From NCBI GenBank assembly GCA_033557465.1, contig CM066043.1:109482278-109546277 (forward strand): a DNA stretch of 64,000 nucleotides, in the 5' to 3' direction. Below, in pieces: positions 1 to 10,330 of this stretch. Below the pieces are notes generated by a model. The model was not told the DNA's origin, made no database searches, and worked only from the letters and a program-made list of their open reading frames with translations. This DNA is from Ichthyophis bannanicus (lineage: Eukaryota > Chordata > Amphibia > Gymnophiona > Ichthyophiidae). A program made the translations under genes and the position numbers. How positions within the stretch are numbered: the stretch's first letter is position 1; the number at the start of each line of letters is the position of its first letter.

Positions 1-273
1 GGAGATCTACCCTTTGAGGACCGGCCAGACTTATGTTTAGTTACCTGAGATCCATGGGAGGAAGAGGAAGCCCTGGAAGATGTCGATGCCACAGAAGCTG
101 CATCGGAGGGAAAAAGGGCGCTGAGCTTAGCAGCTCGGTTTTGTCTACCCCTCTTGGACATCATGGCACAAGCCATACATTCGGAGATGGAGTGGTCACT
201 CATGGGTGTCGGTGACGGAGATGGTACCGCCACACTTGGTGCACTTTTTGAAACCTGAAGCGGGTTTTTCCAT
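1..273 (-). pseudogene. DIRS gag N-terminus, partial (D7)
   Basis: The start codon complement is at 271-273. The protein begins MEKPASGFKKCTKCGG and shows a CxxC pair followed by a THD/THE segment, the zinc-ribbon-like N-terminus also present in the D3 gag (start at 56760) and, more distantly, in the D1 gag. The reading frame meets a stop soon after the zinc motif, so this copy is broken. The window edge removes the rest. In the DIRS family this ORF is the Gag-like nucleocapsid protein; function is inferred from position and from the paralogues here. Confidence 0.7.
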
Positions 274-509
274 AGTGGAGGATATTTTGGGCCTAAGGCC
301 CAAAATGGCGCATGCACCTGGAAAAGAAAAGTTTGGAAAAAAAATTGTATATCTATTTTTTTTTTAAGAAAGAAAGAAAGAAGAACCGGCGGTACTGGTA
401 TAGTGTCGAGGAAGGCAGACGCGACCACAAAAAAAGAAGGAATAAGGAAAATATTTTCTGTGGTGACAGGAACAACGACCTGCTGGCTCCGCAGAAAACA
501 AAGAAATGG

Positions 510-668
510 AGAGAGGCAGTTGGGAAAGGCGGGAAGGCAGCACGCAGGCACTGTAGGATGCTCCCAAAAACTTCCTAATTGGATGCTGGGGAGCGTTCCC
601 GCGCAGGCTCCGTCAGTACCGACGATACCCATATGTGAAGACTACATTCCTGCTTGTTCCTGGAGATA
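510..668. repeat. DIRS right ITR (D7)
   Basis: About 159 bp matching the right terminal repeat of D3 (about 56995-57152) and, inverted, the left terminal repeat of D3 (48401-48595). It carries the GGCGGGAAGGCAG, GATGCTCCCAAAA and CTGGGGAGCGTTCCC blocks and ends at CCTGGAGAT. Confidence 0.75.
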
Positions 669-1580
669 GGTGAATAGTGGTATACCCCAGGGATCTGTGC
701 TGGGTCCGCTGCTTTTTGACATATTCATAAATGACCTGGAAAGTGGAATAACGAGTGAGGTTATCAAATTTGCAGATGACACAAAACTATTTAAAGTTGT
801 TAAAACCCAAGAGGATTGTGGAAAATTGCAAGAGGATCTTGATAAATTGGAAGACTGGGCATCAAAATGGCAGATGAAATTTAATGTGGACAAGTGCAAA
901 GTTATGCACCTAGGGAAGAACAACCCAAACTATGGTTACACGATGCAAGGTTCCACATTAGGAATCACCACCCAGGAAAAGGATTTAGGCGTCATTGTGG
1001 ATAACATGTTAAAACCCTCGGCCCAGTGTGCAGCGGCAGCCAAGAGAGCAAATAGAATGCTAGGTATCATAAGTAAAGGAATGGAAAATAAAACAAAAGA
1101 TATTATAATGCCTCTATATCGTTCCATGGTGAGACTGCACCTTGAATATTGTGTGCAATTCTGGTCGCCGTATCTTAAAAAGGATATAGCATTATTAGAA
1201 AAGGTTCAGAGAAGAGCCACGAAAATGGAAAAGGGGATGGAAGGATACTCCTATGAAGAAAGGCTAAAAAGGTTAGGGCTCTTTAACCTGGAAAAGAGAC
1301 GGCTGAGGGGAGAATATGATAGAAGTCTATAAATTAATGAATGGAGTGAAACGGGTAAACGTAGATCGATTGTTTACGTTATCAGAATATAGAAAGACTA
1401 GGGGACATGCAATGAAGCTACAGGGTAAACTAATACTAATAAAAGAAAATATTTTTTCACTCAACGTGTAATCAAACTCTGGAATTTGTTACCGGAGGAT
1501 GTAGTAAATGCTGTTAGTGTAGCTGGGTTTAAAAAAGGTTTGGACAAGTTCCTGGAGGAAAGGTCCATAAACCATTATTA
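669..1580 (+). pseudogene. CR1 reverse transcriptase, C-terminal remnant
   Basis: The translated RT starts at VNSGIPQGSVLGPLLF and includes the catalytic FADDTKLF box, the FNVDKCKVMHLG block, the EKDLGV block and the [12 protein letters not shown] thumb block. The frame is open from 670 to 1332, then shifts: 1310-1325 differs from CR1-B by small indels, and at about 1425 several bases of the CR1-B sequence are missing. The fingers domain and endonuclease are absent. This is a dead copy of ORF2, which in intact elements nicks target DNA and reverse-transcribes the element RNA. Confidence 0.88.
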
Positions 1581-1744
1581 AGAAGGGACCCAGGATATCA
1601 ATGCTTGACCCAGTACAAGCATTGTGGAACCTGTGTCTTTTGGGGAAACTGCTAGGTACGTATGACCTGGATTGGCCACTGTTGGAAACAGGATACTGGG
1701 CTTGATGGACCTTGGTCTGACCCAGTATCACATATCTTATGTTC
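669..1744 (+). mobile_element. CR1/L3-like LINE fragment CR1-A
   Basis: This is the 3' third of a CR1-like non-LTR retrotransposon: RT palm and thumb followed by a short 3'UTR. It is near-identical by eye to CR1-B from about 17562 to 18642. The 3' end has the family signature (ACTGGGCTTGATGGACC, TCTGACCCAGTAT, CTTATGTTC). The 5' part is absent, either 5'-truncated or displaced by D7, whose tip lies exactly at this junction. Confidence 0.9.
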
Positions 1745-2835
1745 AGAAGGGCTTGAGAGAAAAAGAATTCAAGACAATGGCAAAGGACTGTGTGCTCAAG
1801 AAGTTTGGAAATGAAGGGAAGGAGATGGGACGATAATTAGAAGGAGAACTAGGATCAAGAGGTTTCATGAGCAGGGGTATGACCACAGTATGCTTGAAGG
1901 CTGTAGGGACAGTAGCAGTTGAGAATAAGAGGTTGAGAATGTGAGATGGAAGGGATGACAGAGGAGGAAATGGAGTTAAGGAGATGGAATCAGAAAAGCA
2001 AGTAGTAAGTTTGCAGGAGGAAAAAACGATGAGAGGTTTCATCTTTAGAGATCATGGAAAAGGATGAAAGGATAATAGAGATTGATGGGAAAAGTTGATA
2101 TTGAGGTGGGGGAAGAGGGGATGAAGTTGTTCTAGTCGGGAACTGGAGAGTAATCTTGTGAATTTTGTTAAGGAAAAAGTCAGCTATGGTTTAGGCAGAA
2201 AGAGAAGGAGGGGTCGGAGGGTGCCTTGAGGAGAGAGTTTAGAGAAAAGATGGCAGGGGTCAGTGGCAAGATAATTAGTCAGATGGATATAGTAGTTTTG
2301 CTTGGCAAGTGCTAAGGCTGACTGGAAGGAGTTAAGCATGAATTTGAAGTGAAGAAAGTCAGAAAGGGAGTGAGATTTGAGCCAAATGCGCTCAGCTGAG
2401 CAGGCAAAGGAGCAAAGATAACAGGTAATTGAGGATATCAGGGCTGGGGTGTAGTGTGTCTCGTGGGATAGGTAGAGCAAGAGTATCTAGAGCAGAGGAG
2501 ATGGCAGTATTATAGGAAACTATCACCTCATCAACTGATTTAGAAGACAAAGTGGAAGAAAGAGGTGATAAGACGATAGTGGAAAGAGTGAATATATCAA
2601 TAGCATGAAGATTCCTAAAAAGGTAGGAGGAGACAGTGGGATTGAGGTGGGGAGTTCTGAAGGGTGAAACTTAGCAGTTGATGATCAGATAAGGGAAGAA
2701 CAGAGATATGGAAATTGGAGGGGAAACAGTTAGAGAAGAAAACCAAGTCAAGGCAGCGACCATGCTGATGAGTAGGACCAGAAGAGCAAAGTTGGAGACT
2801 GAAAGAGGAGGCAAGGGAAAGGAATTTAGAAGTTT
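1745..2835 (-). mobile_element. L2-like LINE fragment, endonuclease end and RT start
   Basis: Minus-strand translation gives, in order, the end of an endonuclease domain (GPTHQHGRCLDLVF, then LSDHQLLSF at about 2830-2650), a linker with an AERIWLKSHS block and an AKQNYYIH block (2184-2480), and RT fingers with VVIPLLMKP and PSNYRPISFPSF (1743-2042). The order and the PLL(K)KPxLDPxxPSNYRPIS signature fit the L2 clade. Stops and frameshifts between blocks and the absence of the YADD box show an old fragment. Boundaries are approximate. Confidence 0.65.
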
Positions 2836-3740
2836 AGAACCTATCCCTGAGCTGCCACAGAAAACTGGCGACTATGTGCAATTCCACAAAGAGTATTTAA
2901 GCACACTAGTTGAACATAAGAATCATGAATTCAAGAGAACGAGAATAAAACAAGATATTCTGGTGGAGGTGTGCTCATTTGGGAGTTCTCACAATAAAGA
3001 ATGAATTCAGGAGAAACTTACACCAATTCGTTAGCAGGAGCCCAGATTTTCAGAAGAGGGTGACAAACATCATAACTCAAGTCAGAGGGCAAGTCCAGTC
3101 TACTTATAGTTCACAACAGGATTCAGATTTAAGGGTGTTTCTGGTAGTGTTTTCCTAGCCATATTGGCCTTGCTTTTCAAGTTTTATTGAAGTCAGTAAC
3201 TAAACTTCTGCAAATTTGAAAGATTTACTAAGTGAGCGTCTAGCTCCACAGGCAATTGTATGCTGATGGTATTAATGTTGAGTGGTAGCACCTAAAGAAA
3301 AATGGGGGTGCAGATCAACTTCTAGATTTCCTTACAGAACTGCAACTACTATGAAATCACATTACTTTGCTTGGACCAGATTTGCTCATGGGTGGTAAGC
3401 ATAAGATATGCCAGTAAAGCTTTTGCGATTTGTTGCATGAGAAAAGCTAGTGACCTTCAAGCATGGTCTTTCTTGCCTTCCTTTTTCTTCTGATGTGCTT
3501 ATTTATAAGGTTAATTCTGATTTTCATAGCAGAACATATTGCCTCTCTTATTACCCAATCCTAAGAACTGCAGAAAGATGCTTTGTATGGGTAGGAATAT
3601 AGAATTTAATAATTATTTCAATAGGACATCTGAACAACTCTGTTATTTATACTAAATAGGAGATTACCTGCTTAAAAGACCTCCCTTTTGCTAGACATGT
3701 ACAAAACTGTGAGCCCGCTATTCAAAAGGTTTATGCTCCT
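2836..3740. other. No recognised feature
   Basis: About 900 bp of A/T-rich sequence with no long reading frame. A plus-strand stretch near 3412-3465 reads weakly like a DIRS recombinase (KAFAICCMRKASDLQAW), but it is too short and isolated to call. Confidence 0.5.
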
Positions 3741-3965
3741 AACTTTAACCAAACTGCTGTTGCACTGGGAGTTCATCTCCAAACAGTAGTGAGGTGTGAA
3801 GGTGTGGACTGAGGTCCAGGTTGCAGATCTCTTCCATGGAGGCTGATCTCAAGTGGGATACCAACACAGCCATGGCTCAGACATTATGAGCATTGCATGA
3901 CCCTCAAGCATCAGACCTGCCTGGGCATAAGTGAAAGGTATGCAGTCTGCTAGCCAAATTGGAAG
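3741..3965 (-). pseudogene. DIRS tyrosine recombinase C-terminal scrap (D6)
   Basis: Minus-strand translation gives LPIWLADCIPFTYAQAGLML, EGHAMLIMSEPWLC and a following EEICNLDLSP segment. These line up with the D1 recombinase blocks LSIWVADCIACAYGAAGLSL, EGRVTTHRVRAKAAS and ADICRAATWSS. At the DNA level, CCAAACAGTAGTGAGGTGTGAA matches the D4 stretch at about 57518-57540 closely. The catalytic HxxR is degraded and the nucleophile region is not intact. This is a short, old scrap abutting the 5' end of an L1-like element at about 3963. Confidence 0.65.
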
Positions 3966-4300
3966 ACTCTGATTCAGTTGCGAGTGCAGGGGCCATGGTG
4001 GAGTGCCCCTTGCCATCAGGGACTCTGCAGTAGGCCTGTAAACCTCGGCTGAGGGAGTTGTGCCGCTGGTGACATCAGAGCACAACTGGAATATCTCGCT
4101 TAAAAGAACTGCCACTGCCACAGTGAATCGAAAGCCTCTGGTTCAGTTGTGAGTGCAGGAGCCATGGTGGAGGAGCGCCCTATTGCCATCAAGGGCTCCT
4201 CAGTAGGCTTGTCAGCCTCGGCTGAGGGAGTCACGCCATTGGTGACATAACAGCATAACCAAAAGATCGCCCTTAAAAGAACTATGACTGCCATAGTATG
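3963..4300 (+). repeat. Two tandem about 169-bp 5'UTR monomers
   Basis: Unit 1 is about 3963-4131 and unit 2 about 4132-4299, with a period of 169 bp (CTCTGATTCAG at 3967, CTCTGGTTCAG at 4136). Both contain GAGTGCAGG, GCCATGGTGGAG, CCTCGGCTGAGGGAGT and CTTAAAAGAACT blocks. Tandem promoter monomers at the 5' end are known from some L1 families; a promoter role here is inferred from position. Confidence 0.7.
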
Positions 4301-4395
4301 CGGCCCGCGCTCATGAGCACAAAGGGGCATGACCAAAGGGGAATGCCCCTTTAGAGTCTGCTGAGGAGTTGAGTGTGCCACTTGTTTCTTTTCCT

Positions 4396-5290
4396 ATGGA
4401 CCTTGAAGATAGGATTATTAGGGAACAAATGATATCTTCTGTACCTGGTATGAAGCAAAATTAGAGTTAGGGGGAAAATACCCAGAATATGAGTAAAGGG
4501 GCTCAGTCTAAAGTGCCTCAGGGCCCTATGGATTCTTTTGTCACGCTAAGTCAAAACTCCCTAGATAGTACTGTTGAGAGAGAAATAGAAGAAGCCTCCC
4601 TAAGCCCTATTACACACTCACTGCCCTGTCAGCCAGATAGTGTTAGGGGTTTAGGATACCCCGAATCTGGTGCTAGCTTTAGGAGGTTATACCCAAACCT
4701 TTTTGATTCTGATAAAATTCTGGTGCAGCCTCTGCCTGAAGCTTCATCTCCTTTGGGGTCTCCCCTACTGGGATTATTACTGATTGTGGAAGTCTGCAGA
4801 CCAAGGCAACGGAGCTGAAGTTCCAGGTTAGGACCTCATTGCAACCAGTTTTATTTTCTACTGTTTTTCAATTGGTTATGGCCCCCCCAACTGAGGTTAC
4901 CAACCTGGAAATTTGGAACATGGTTGCAAGAATGGAATCTACTTTGACTAATTGTTTATCCCAGTTGTGTAAATTCTCAGGAGAGACATTTTCTAAGCTG
5001 TCTAGTCTTGAGAATGAATTGGGTCTTAATTGTCAAACCTTAGATCTTTATGTTAAGAAGACAGAGCAGTTAGTGTTGTCTAATACTGCTTTGATTAGGG
5101 CGGATTTGCTCCTCGAAAAGGTTGAGATATTAGACAACTCCCAGAGGTTAAAAATTTGAGGTTTTTGAATTTTCCTTTTTGCACTATGATTTCTGCCTTT
5201 GAGATGCTTAAATCTTATTTGACTGACATTCTACATTTTGATTCATTTGCTCTCCTTGTTGAGGATATATATTATATACCTGCTTCTATA
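4396..5290 (+). pseudogene. L1-like ORF1 (RNA-binding protein) remnant
   Basis: A probable start at 4396 (MDLEDRIIREQM) is followed by stops before the open stretch at 4489-4818 (Ser/Pro-rich N-terminus). A frameshift near 4775 leads into 4839-5159. That part carries a heptad-rich coiled-coil region (METT-like MESTLTNCLSQL, then SLENELGLNCQTLDL), and a further break leads to the NLRFLNFP and LTDILHFDSF blocks typical of L1 ORF1 RRM/C-terminal regions. In the family this protein trimerises and coats element RNA. The copy is clearly dead. Confidence 0.65.
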
Positions 5291-5300
5291 AAATAAGTGT

Positions 5301-5488
5301 TTCAGCACAGGGAAGCACGGATGGCTACTTTTCGCTGATGAGCTGGATCCGAAGTATGCTGTCAAGAATCCAATTGGCTGCAAATGTGCTTTACAAGATT
5401 TTTACAAAGGCACCGTAAAATGGCATAGATATTGAACATGTTGTTTGCTTCCCTGCTGTTATCTGGTCACAGCTTTAGTTGCAAAAAT
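5301..5488 (+). other. Unassigned stretch with a short conserved-looking reading frame
   Basis: Between the L1 ORF1 remnant and the 3' end of E1. One plus-strand frame reads LFADELDPKYAVKNPIGC and continues through a KGTVKWHRY block to a stop at about 5433. It has no frameshift and a protein-like composition, but I do not recognise it. It may belong to the L1 fragment or be an exon-like scrap. Confidence 0.3.
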
Positions 5489-6020
5489 GTTTTATTAAGA
5501 AACAAAAACAGCAAAACACCAAAGGCCAAAAACACTATTTTGAAAGGTGAAATATCATCTTTACAAAACAGTCCCCAAAGCCCACAGCCCCAGTCAATCC
5601 CCCAACCACAAAGCATCATGCCCAAAAAGACAGTGCGAGCCAATGGGCCACTAATACAAAATATATAAAAAAATACAAAATAGTACAAACTGGTACAACA
5701 GAGAGTACTCAGTCACCACTCCTTCCATAGTAACATTACTGGCTTGTTCAAAGGCACAGCCTCCACCCCGTCTAGCACACTGCAAGCCCAGCCTGAGCCT
5801 TGTACACACACACACATACACACACAGTCGAGTCCAATAAACACTGAGAAAATCCACCTCCCTCCCCCTCCCCCAAAACACAATCCTGCAGTCAGACCGT
5901 CCCTCACCACTCCACTTAACCAATGTAGGCAGCCATCTATAGTCCACTGACACAATGACAGACACACCACATTCTGGCATTTCACAAAGAAAAGGGGAAA
6001 AAGCACCCATAGTTAGATAT
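5489..6020 (-). other. E1 3'UTR
   Basis: This follows the end of ORF2. It holds a C/A-rich stretch on the plus strand (CACACACACATACACACACA near 5808) and ends in the A-rich tail. No reading frame is supported. Confidence 0.6.
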
Positions 6021-8865
6021 TCAAAACCTCACTCCGCACGCTAGGAGGTGATGCAGCAATAAGCAGTTCCCAAATATAAAGAAATCGAGCTTAAATTGCA
6101 GAGCCCAATAGCTTTGCCATTCAACGCTCCATCTCCAAGAGCTCATACAGGGTGTGCTCCCACTGCTGCATCCCCGGGGCCTCCTCAAGCATCCATTGTC
6201 ATAGGATAATTTTCTTGGCCATCAAAACCCCCCATTCACACAAACCCCTCTGGTACACTGCGATTGCTCACTCCACTGAGTAGCATCCAAACAAATACAT
6301 CTCTGGGGAGGGGGACACCGTTCGAGACAACAAATCTCCCAGTTTGGCGCAAACGTGACTCCAGAAGGTTTGTAGCCTAGAGAAGGACCAAAAACAGTGC
6401 AACAACATACCTAAGGCTTCTACACAAAACCTACAAAGGTCCGATGACTGGAGGCCCGCCTTATGTAACCATACATCATGCACATAGGTCAGCCACAAAA
6501 ACTTTATACTGGAGTTCTTGCAAATAAACTCACTCAGTAATAGATGAACAATGCAAAAAGACCCTCTTATAAAAAGAAGCAGAGAGTCCATCGAGGCCCT
6601 CATGACTCCAGCAGAGCGCTAATAAGACCGGGTACCGCTGATCCAGAACAGGCTGCAACAACTTTTTAAGTCCCAGGGACCCTCCCCAAAACGCCATGGA
6701 ACTGAAAGCTTCACATAATCTCCCCCGCTGAAGTATGCGGGGTTCCACACATTGAAGCATCCAAAGACAGTGGCCAAACCACATCTCCGTTGGGGCTGCT
6801 CAAATGACTCCATTTCCTCCACCTGCTCTATGCTCAAATCCCCTACTCTAGTTAGGCCATGCCCAAGCCATCGTCATGGAACTGAGGAAGAAAGACCCGG
6901 GGGAAAGTCAGGATTGTCCACCAGTGGTAGAAGTCCCGTAACCCTCCAAGAGACCTGATAACAGGAGAAAAAGGTCCTCCAGGCCGCATACAGGGCCCGC
7001 AAATATTTGCTCTGATCCCAGCCTCCCGTGAGCTTATGCAAATCCGCATGAAAGGACATACCTCGGGTATCGAGGAGCAAACAACTATTCTAATAAGGGC
7101 AAGGGGGCACAGTCCGCCGTACCATTAACCAAATCACTAAGGTGTCGCACCATACATCGCAAATTATACTCTCTCAAGAATGGCAGCTCCAGACCTCCCC
7201 TCCTCCCAACACAGTAAAGCTGAAAAGGTAAAGCGTGTCTATTTCCCCTGCCAAAGAAAGTGCCACAAGTGCCGCTCTAGCTGCTGCTAGTCCCTACGAA
7301 TGACTCACAGTGGGAGATGAAGCATAATATATATCCAGTGCAGCAATTCCATCATTTTGAATAGAACCACTCTACCCTTTAGAGAGAGGCAGCCCCAATC
7401 CAACAGTGAGGATGTTGTGCTGTCATGGGCAGCAGAGGCAAGATATTATAAGGGTACAGTTTAGAAGGGTTGAAGGCCCAGATAGTAAATCGAACCCTCC
7501 GACCATACTAATGGGGAACCCCCTGGCCATGCCGCGCGAAACCGGCCCCTAACATCCAAGGTCATCAATTTACTCTGGTTGATGCGCAGCCAGGAAAAGC
7601 CCCCAAATTCTTCAATTATATTATATTCAATAGGGAGGAGTGGCCTAGTGGTTGGGGCAAGTTACCTCAGGCCGGAAGGTCGGGGGTTCAAATCCCACTA
7701 GAGGACAGCAACCTTGGGCCGGAAGGACTGGGGTTTCTAGTCCCACAGGTGCTCCTTGTGGTCTTGGGCAAGCCACTTAACCCTCCATTGCCCATGTTCC
7801 CTGTAAAATAGTTATCTCCAAGTTATAATGCTCTGTTCAATGTAATTTCAGTTTGTTCAATGTAAACCACCTTGATATCATGAAAGGCGGTATACAAGAA
7901 ATGTTAAATAAATAAATAAATAAGCTGAAGTGCACATGGAAGGAAGGTTCCCATGAGCACAAGAGAAGGTCATCGTCTGCAAAGGCACTTAGCTTCACTT
8001 CCACAGATCACATTCGCAAATCCGGCACCTGTCCCTCTGCCTGCAATGCCAAAATTAACAGCTCCAGAGATAATACAAAAAACAGGGGAGACAATGGGCA
8101 GCCCTGGTGGGTACCCTTCCCCAGTGTAAAGGGGTCAGATAACACCCCATTAATAGACACGACCGCTTGTGGCTCAGTATAGAGTGCCCGGACTCAGCAG
8201 GGAAAATCTCCTGTAAAGCCAAATCCCTGGAGAGCCGTTAAGAGTATGGCCAAGACACATAATCAAATGCTTTTTCAGCATTGAAACTGACAAGCAGCAG
8301 TGGAAGCTGATGTTATACACAATATTCCAAGGCCAATAGCAGCTGCATGATATTCTCGGTCTCCCCCCGTCCAGGCACAAATCTCACCTGAGGGGCCCAA
8401 TCAGACAAGGCAGGATAGTGTTTAAATGCTACGCTAGAATCGATGCCAGAAACTTCACATCAAAATTGAGAAGCGAAATGGGCAGATAAGAAGCGAGGTC
8501 CAAGGGATCTTTCCTCGGCTTGGGAATTAGCGTAATCACCACTCTGTGTATATTCCTCAGAAAAAACTCCATCAGCAAGCACAGCCAAGAACATACCCAC
8601 CAGGGCCAGAGTTAGATGCTGCTCAAGAATTTTATAGTACTCGGACCCACAGCCATCCGGGCCAGGGACCTTGTGCAATGCCCCTCTTTTAATCCCTTGT
8701 AGTACTTCTTGAGCAGAGATTGGAGCATTAAGTATCTCAAGGTCTGCCTCCATAAGTTGAGGGAAAGACACCTTACTCAAAAGCCCCTTGCCGTTATCTG
8801 GGCTTACAGGGGAAGCAGTGTACAACGTCTTTTATAAAATATGTGAAAAACTGCCGCTATTCGGG
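6020..8865 (-). pseudogene. L1 ORF2: reverse transcriptase and C-terminal domain remnant (E1)
   Basis: Read 8865 to 6020: a KTLYTASP block, the ISAQEVLQGIKRGALHKVPG fingers motif with PGPDG and EYYK (8460-8825), QGCPLSPL-like and FADD-like remnants (about 8150-7970), and a Cys/His-bearing C-terminal block (RFCVEALGMLLHCFW at 6268-6603) typical of L1 ORF2 ends. Many stops and frameshifts interrupt it, and a SINE sits inside at 7632-7921. Function in the family is target-primed reverse transcription. The copy is old and inactive. Confidence 0.8.
7632..7921 (+). mobile_element. tRNA-derived SINE with duplicated B box
   Basis: The 5' part resembles a tRNA-type pol III promoter: an A-box-like TGGCCTAGTGG and a B box GGTTCAAATCCC. 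The B-box region is then repeated in decayed form (GGCCGGAAGGACTGGGGTTTCTAG). The body has CTTGGGCAAGCCACTTAACC and the tail is (AAAT)n after GGCGGTATACAAG. The tail and body resemble the SINE at 25881-26118. It lies inside the E1 RT region. Confidence 0.85.
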
Positions 8866-10330
8866 CAGGTTGATTATGCAACCTGTGATGCCGCAGCTGG
8901 GTTAAACACTAGTGAAAGGTGCAGAAATCACTCTTTTTCCCCTGTAGCTAAGAGCAGTGCAGGCAGAGAAAGGGTTAAACCTTTAACTAATGGAAAAAAC
9001 CCTGTGCTCAGAAAGCAGGAGAGTGAGCCACACCTCAGCTCCATGACAACCAGGGGAGCTGACGTAAGAGGAAGGGGGGCGGAGTCAAAGCCCATAGGAC
9101 AGCCCCAAACATTTAGCCACGAGGAAACAGAGAGAGATCAGTAGGTTCAAGATCAGCTGGTGCAAGATCAGCTGGAACAGGAAGGTCAGGAAAAGGAAGA
9201 ACGTCGGCAGCAAGGAGCTGTAAGAGTTCTGGAAGAGACCTTGAAAGGAGTTCTGAGGGGACCTGTGAGAGGAACCAAGATGAGAGTTTAAGCAGGAGCA
9301 AAGTTCCAAGGGAAAGGCTGCACAGACGCTCTGATTGCAGGCAACGTGTGAGTAGCTCTAGTTCAGAGAGAAGCACAGTTGCATATGAGCAAGAGGCTGA
9401 TTGGAAGTTCTGGAGACAGGAGTCAGAGTCAGACCCTGTTGAGCAGGAGAACAGCCGGGAGCAGAGGAAGCAGTCTGGGGACAAGAGGTTGCCTGTATAC
9501 TTGCCAGAAAGGGTACGGAAGGCCAGGAAAAAGGTGAGCCCTTTTGAATCTGTTAAGGCAGTACTCAAAGAGTCTGGTGTTCTAAGTTCCTCCCCCACAG
9601 CTCAGACTAAAGAAGAGTCCCGTTTGAAACAGTTAAAGGCTTTATTAGATCAGTGGAAGCCTGTTCAAGAGAAGCCTGTATTTAAAGGAAGCGTATCGGA
9701 CTCAGAGGGAGAGCCCATGCAGTTTGAGGAAGCTGGTGGTGCTAGTGAGGATTCTGATATGGAACTTGATTGTGCATTTTGCCAGAGAGGGTAAAATCTA
9801 TGAACTGTGATACTAATAGTAAGTGCTGGAAGAAGCCTGACATTGTGCCAGGAGGATTTTACACAGGAAGAGGCAGAGAACTGCTGGAGTGTAAAAGCCA
9901 GGCCAATTAGGCAAAACCTAGAAGAAAAGAGCACTACTGCTTTTGGTGATTTAAGGAAGCATTTTTTATTGCTGAAGGAGAAAGCAGTAAATGTTTGCAT
10001 CAGGAAGAAGCTGGAAGACAGTGCTTTGAAGGGAACATGCCTGTATGTTTAGAAGCTGAATAATCCTGTTTCAGTTAAAGAGACTTTACTTTGGAGAAGT
10101 AATCTTTATTTCTGTTATTGGGATAGTAGGTGAACCATTGTGGGACAATAACAATAAAACTTATTGTTAAACCCTATTCCTTGCTGACTCGTCTGTGCCA
10201 CAACTACAAAGGAACAGAAACTGCAGCACTTAAAGGGAGACAAATAAATATGTGGTCGTGCCACTCCTACTAGGCAGCCGCCTATATAAGGGGTGGGCGC
10301 GACAAACCGACCCTCAACATTCTGCACTAC
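8866..10330 (+). other. Unclassified block between E1 and CR1-C
   Basis: About 1.46 kb with no transposon domain I recognise. It has one open frame (9348-9794), an AATAAA with a following GT-poor stretch (10152-10157), and a TATATAAGG box at about 10280 just before CR1-C. The AATAAA plus downstream short tract could be the R/U5 part of an LTR, but I see no TG...CA ends, primer-binding site or target duplication. It could also be a 5' part of CR1-C or a separate repeat. Confidence 0.4.
9348..9794 (+). CDS. Hypothetical 148-residue charged protein
   Basis: An open frame of 148 codons starting MSSSSSERSTVAYEQEADWK. It is rich in Glu, Lys, Ser and Gln, with a basic ERVRKARKKV segment near residue 55, an acidic Ser/Asp/Glu C-terminal third and a final CAFCQ. 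It has no membrane segment, no signal peptide and no motif I recognise. The low-complexity, hydrophilic composition would suit a Gag-like or nuclear protein, but that is a guess. The sequence upstream from 9140 also encodes Gln/Glu-rich peptide in a frame that closes before 9348, so the true start may lie further 5' in a broken ORF. Confidence 0.3.
   Translation: MSSSSSERSTVAYEQEADWKFWRQESESDPVEQENSREQRKQSGDKRLPVYLPERVRKARKKVSPFESVKAVLKESGVLSSSPTAQTKEESRLKQLKALLDQWKPVQEKPVFKGSVSDSEGEPMQFEEAGGASEDSDMELDCAFCQRG

Larger units (their letters stand above)
1..668 (-). mobile_element. DIRS-type retrotransposon D7, 5' end only
   Basis: This is the 5' end of a DIRS element lying on the minus strand; the rest lies upstream of the window. 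It matches the 5' end of D3 (about 56460-57152) nearly base for base: start of gag, a purine-rich leader with an A/T-rich run, then the terminal repeat that carries the CCCATATGTGAAGACTAC motif. The outer tip is at about 668, directly against CR1 RT sequence (GTGAATAGTGG). The same CR1 sequence at 17550-17570 is continuous, so the DIRS element most likely inserted into CR1-A. Family assignment is by similarity to D3; the 3' half is not visible. Confidence 0.85.
3963..5300 (+). mobile_element. L1-like LINE 5' fragment (5'UTR and ORF1)
   Basis: This holds two tandem 5'UTR monomers, a GC-rich leader with a 10-bp hairpin (4321-4330 with 4343-4352), and a degenerate ORF1. ORF2 is absent; recognisable sequence stops at about 5300, before the 3' end of E1 at 5489. 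Assignment rests on the ORF1 C-terminal domain (NLRFLNFP block). Confidence 0.65.

Noticed and set aside
3412..3470. Plus-strand peptide resembling the DIRS recombinase SARRVSELQAL block
   Set aside because: Only about 15 residues, no neighbouring blocks and the opposite strand to D6; a chance match is likely.
3849..4381. Two similar minus-strand ORFs taken as duplicated genes
   Set aside because: They come from the tandem 5'UTR monomers on the plus strand and, at the left, the D6 recombinase scrap.
7632..7720. Functional tRNA gene
   Set aside because: Only A- and B-box-like motifs with no cloverleaf, followed by a SINE body and (AAAT)n tail.
8876..10200. Solo LTR of a retrovirus-like element
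   Set aside because: No TG/CA ends with target duplication, no primer-binding site and no gag-pol nearby; left as unclassified.
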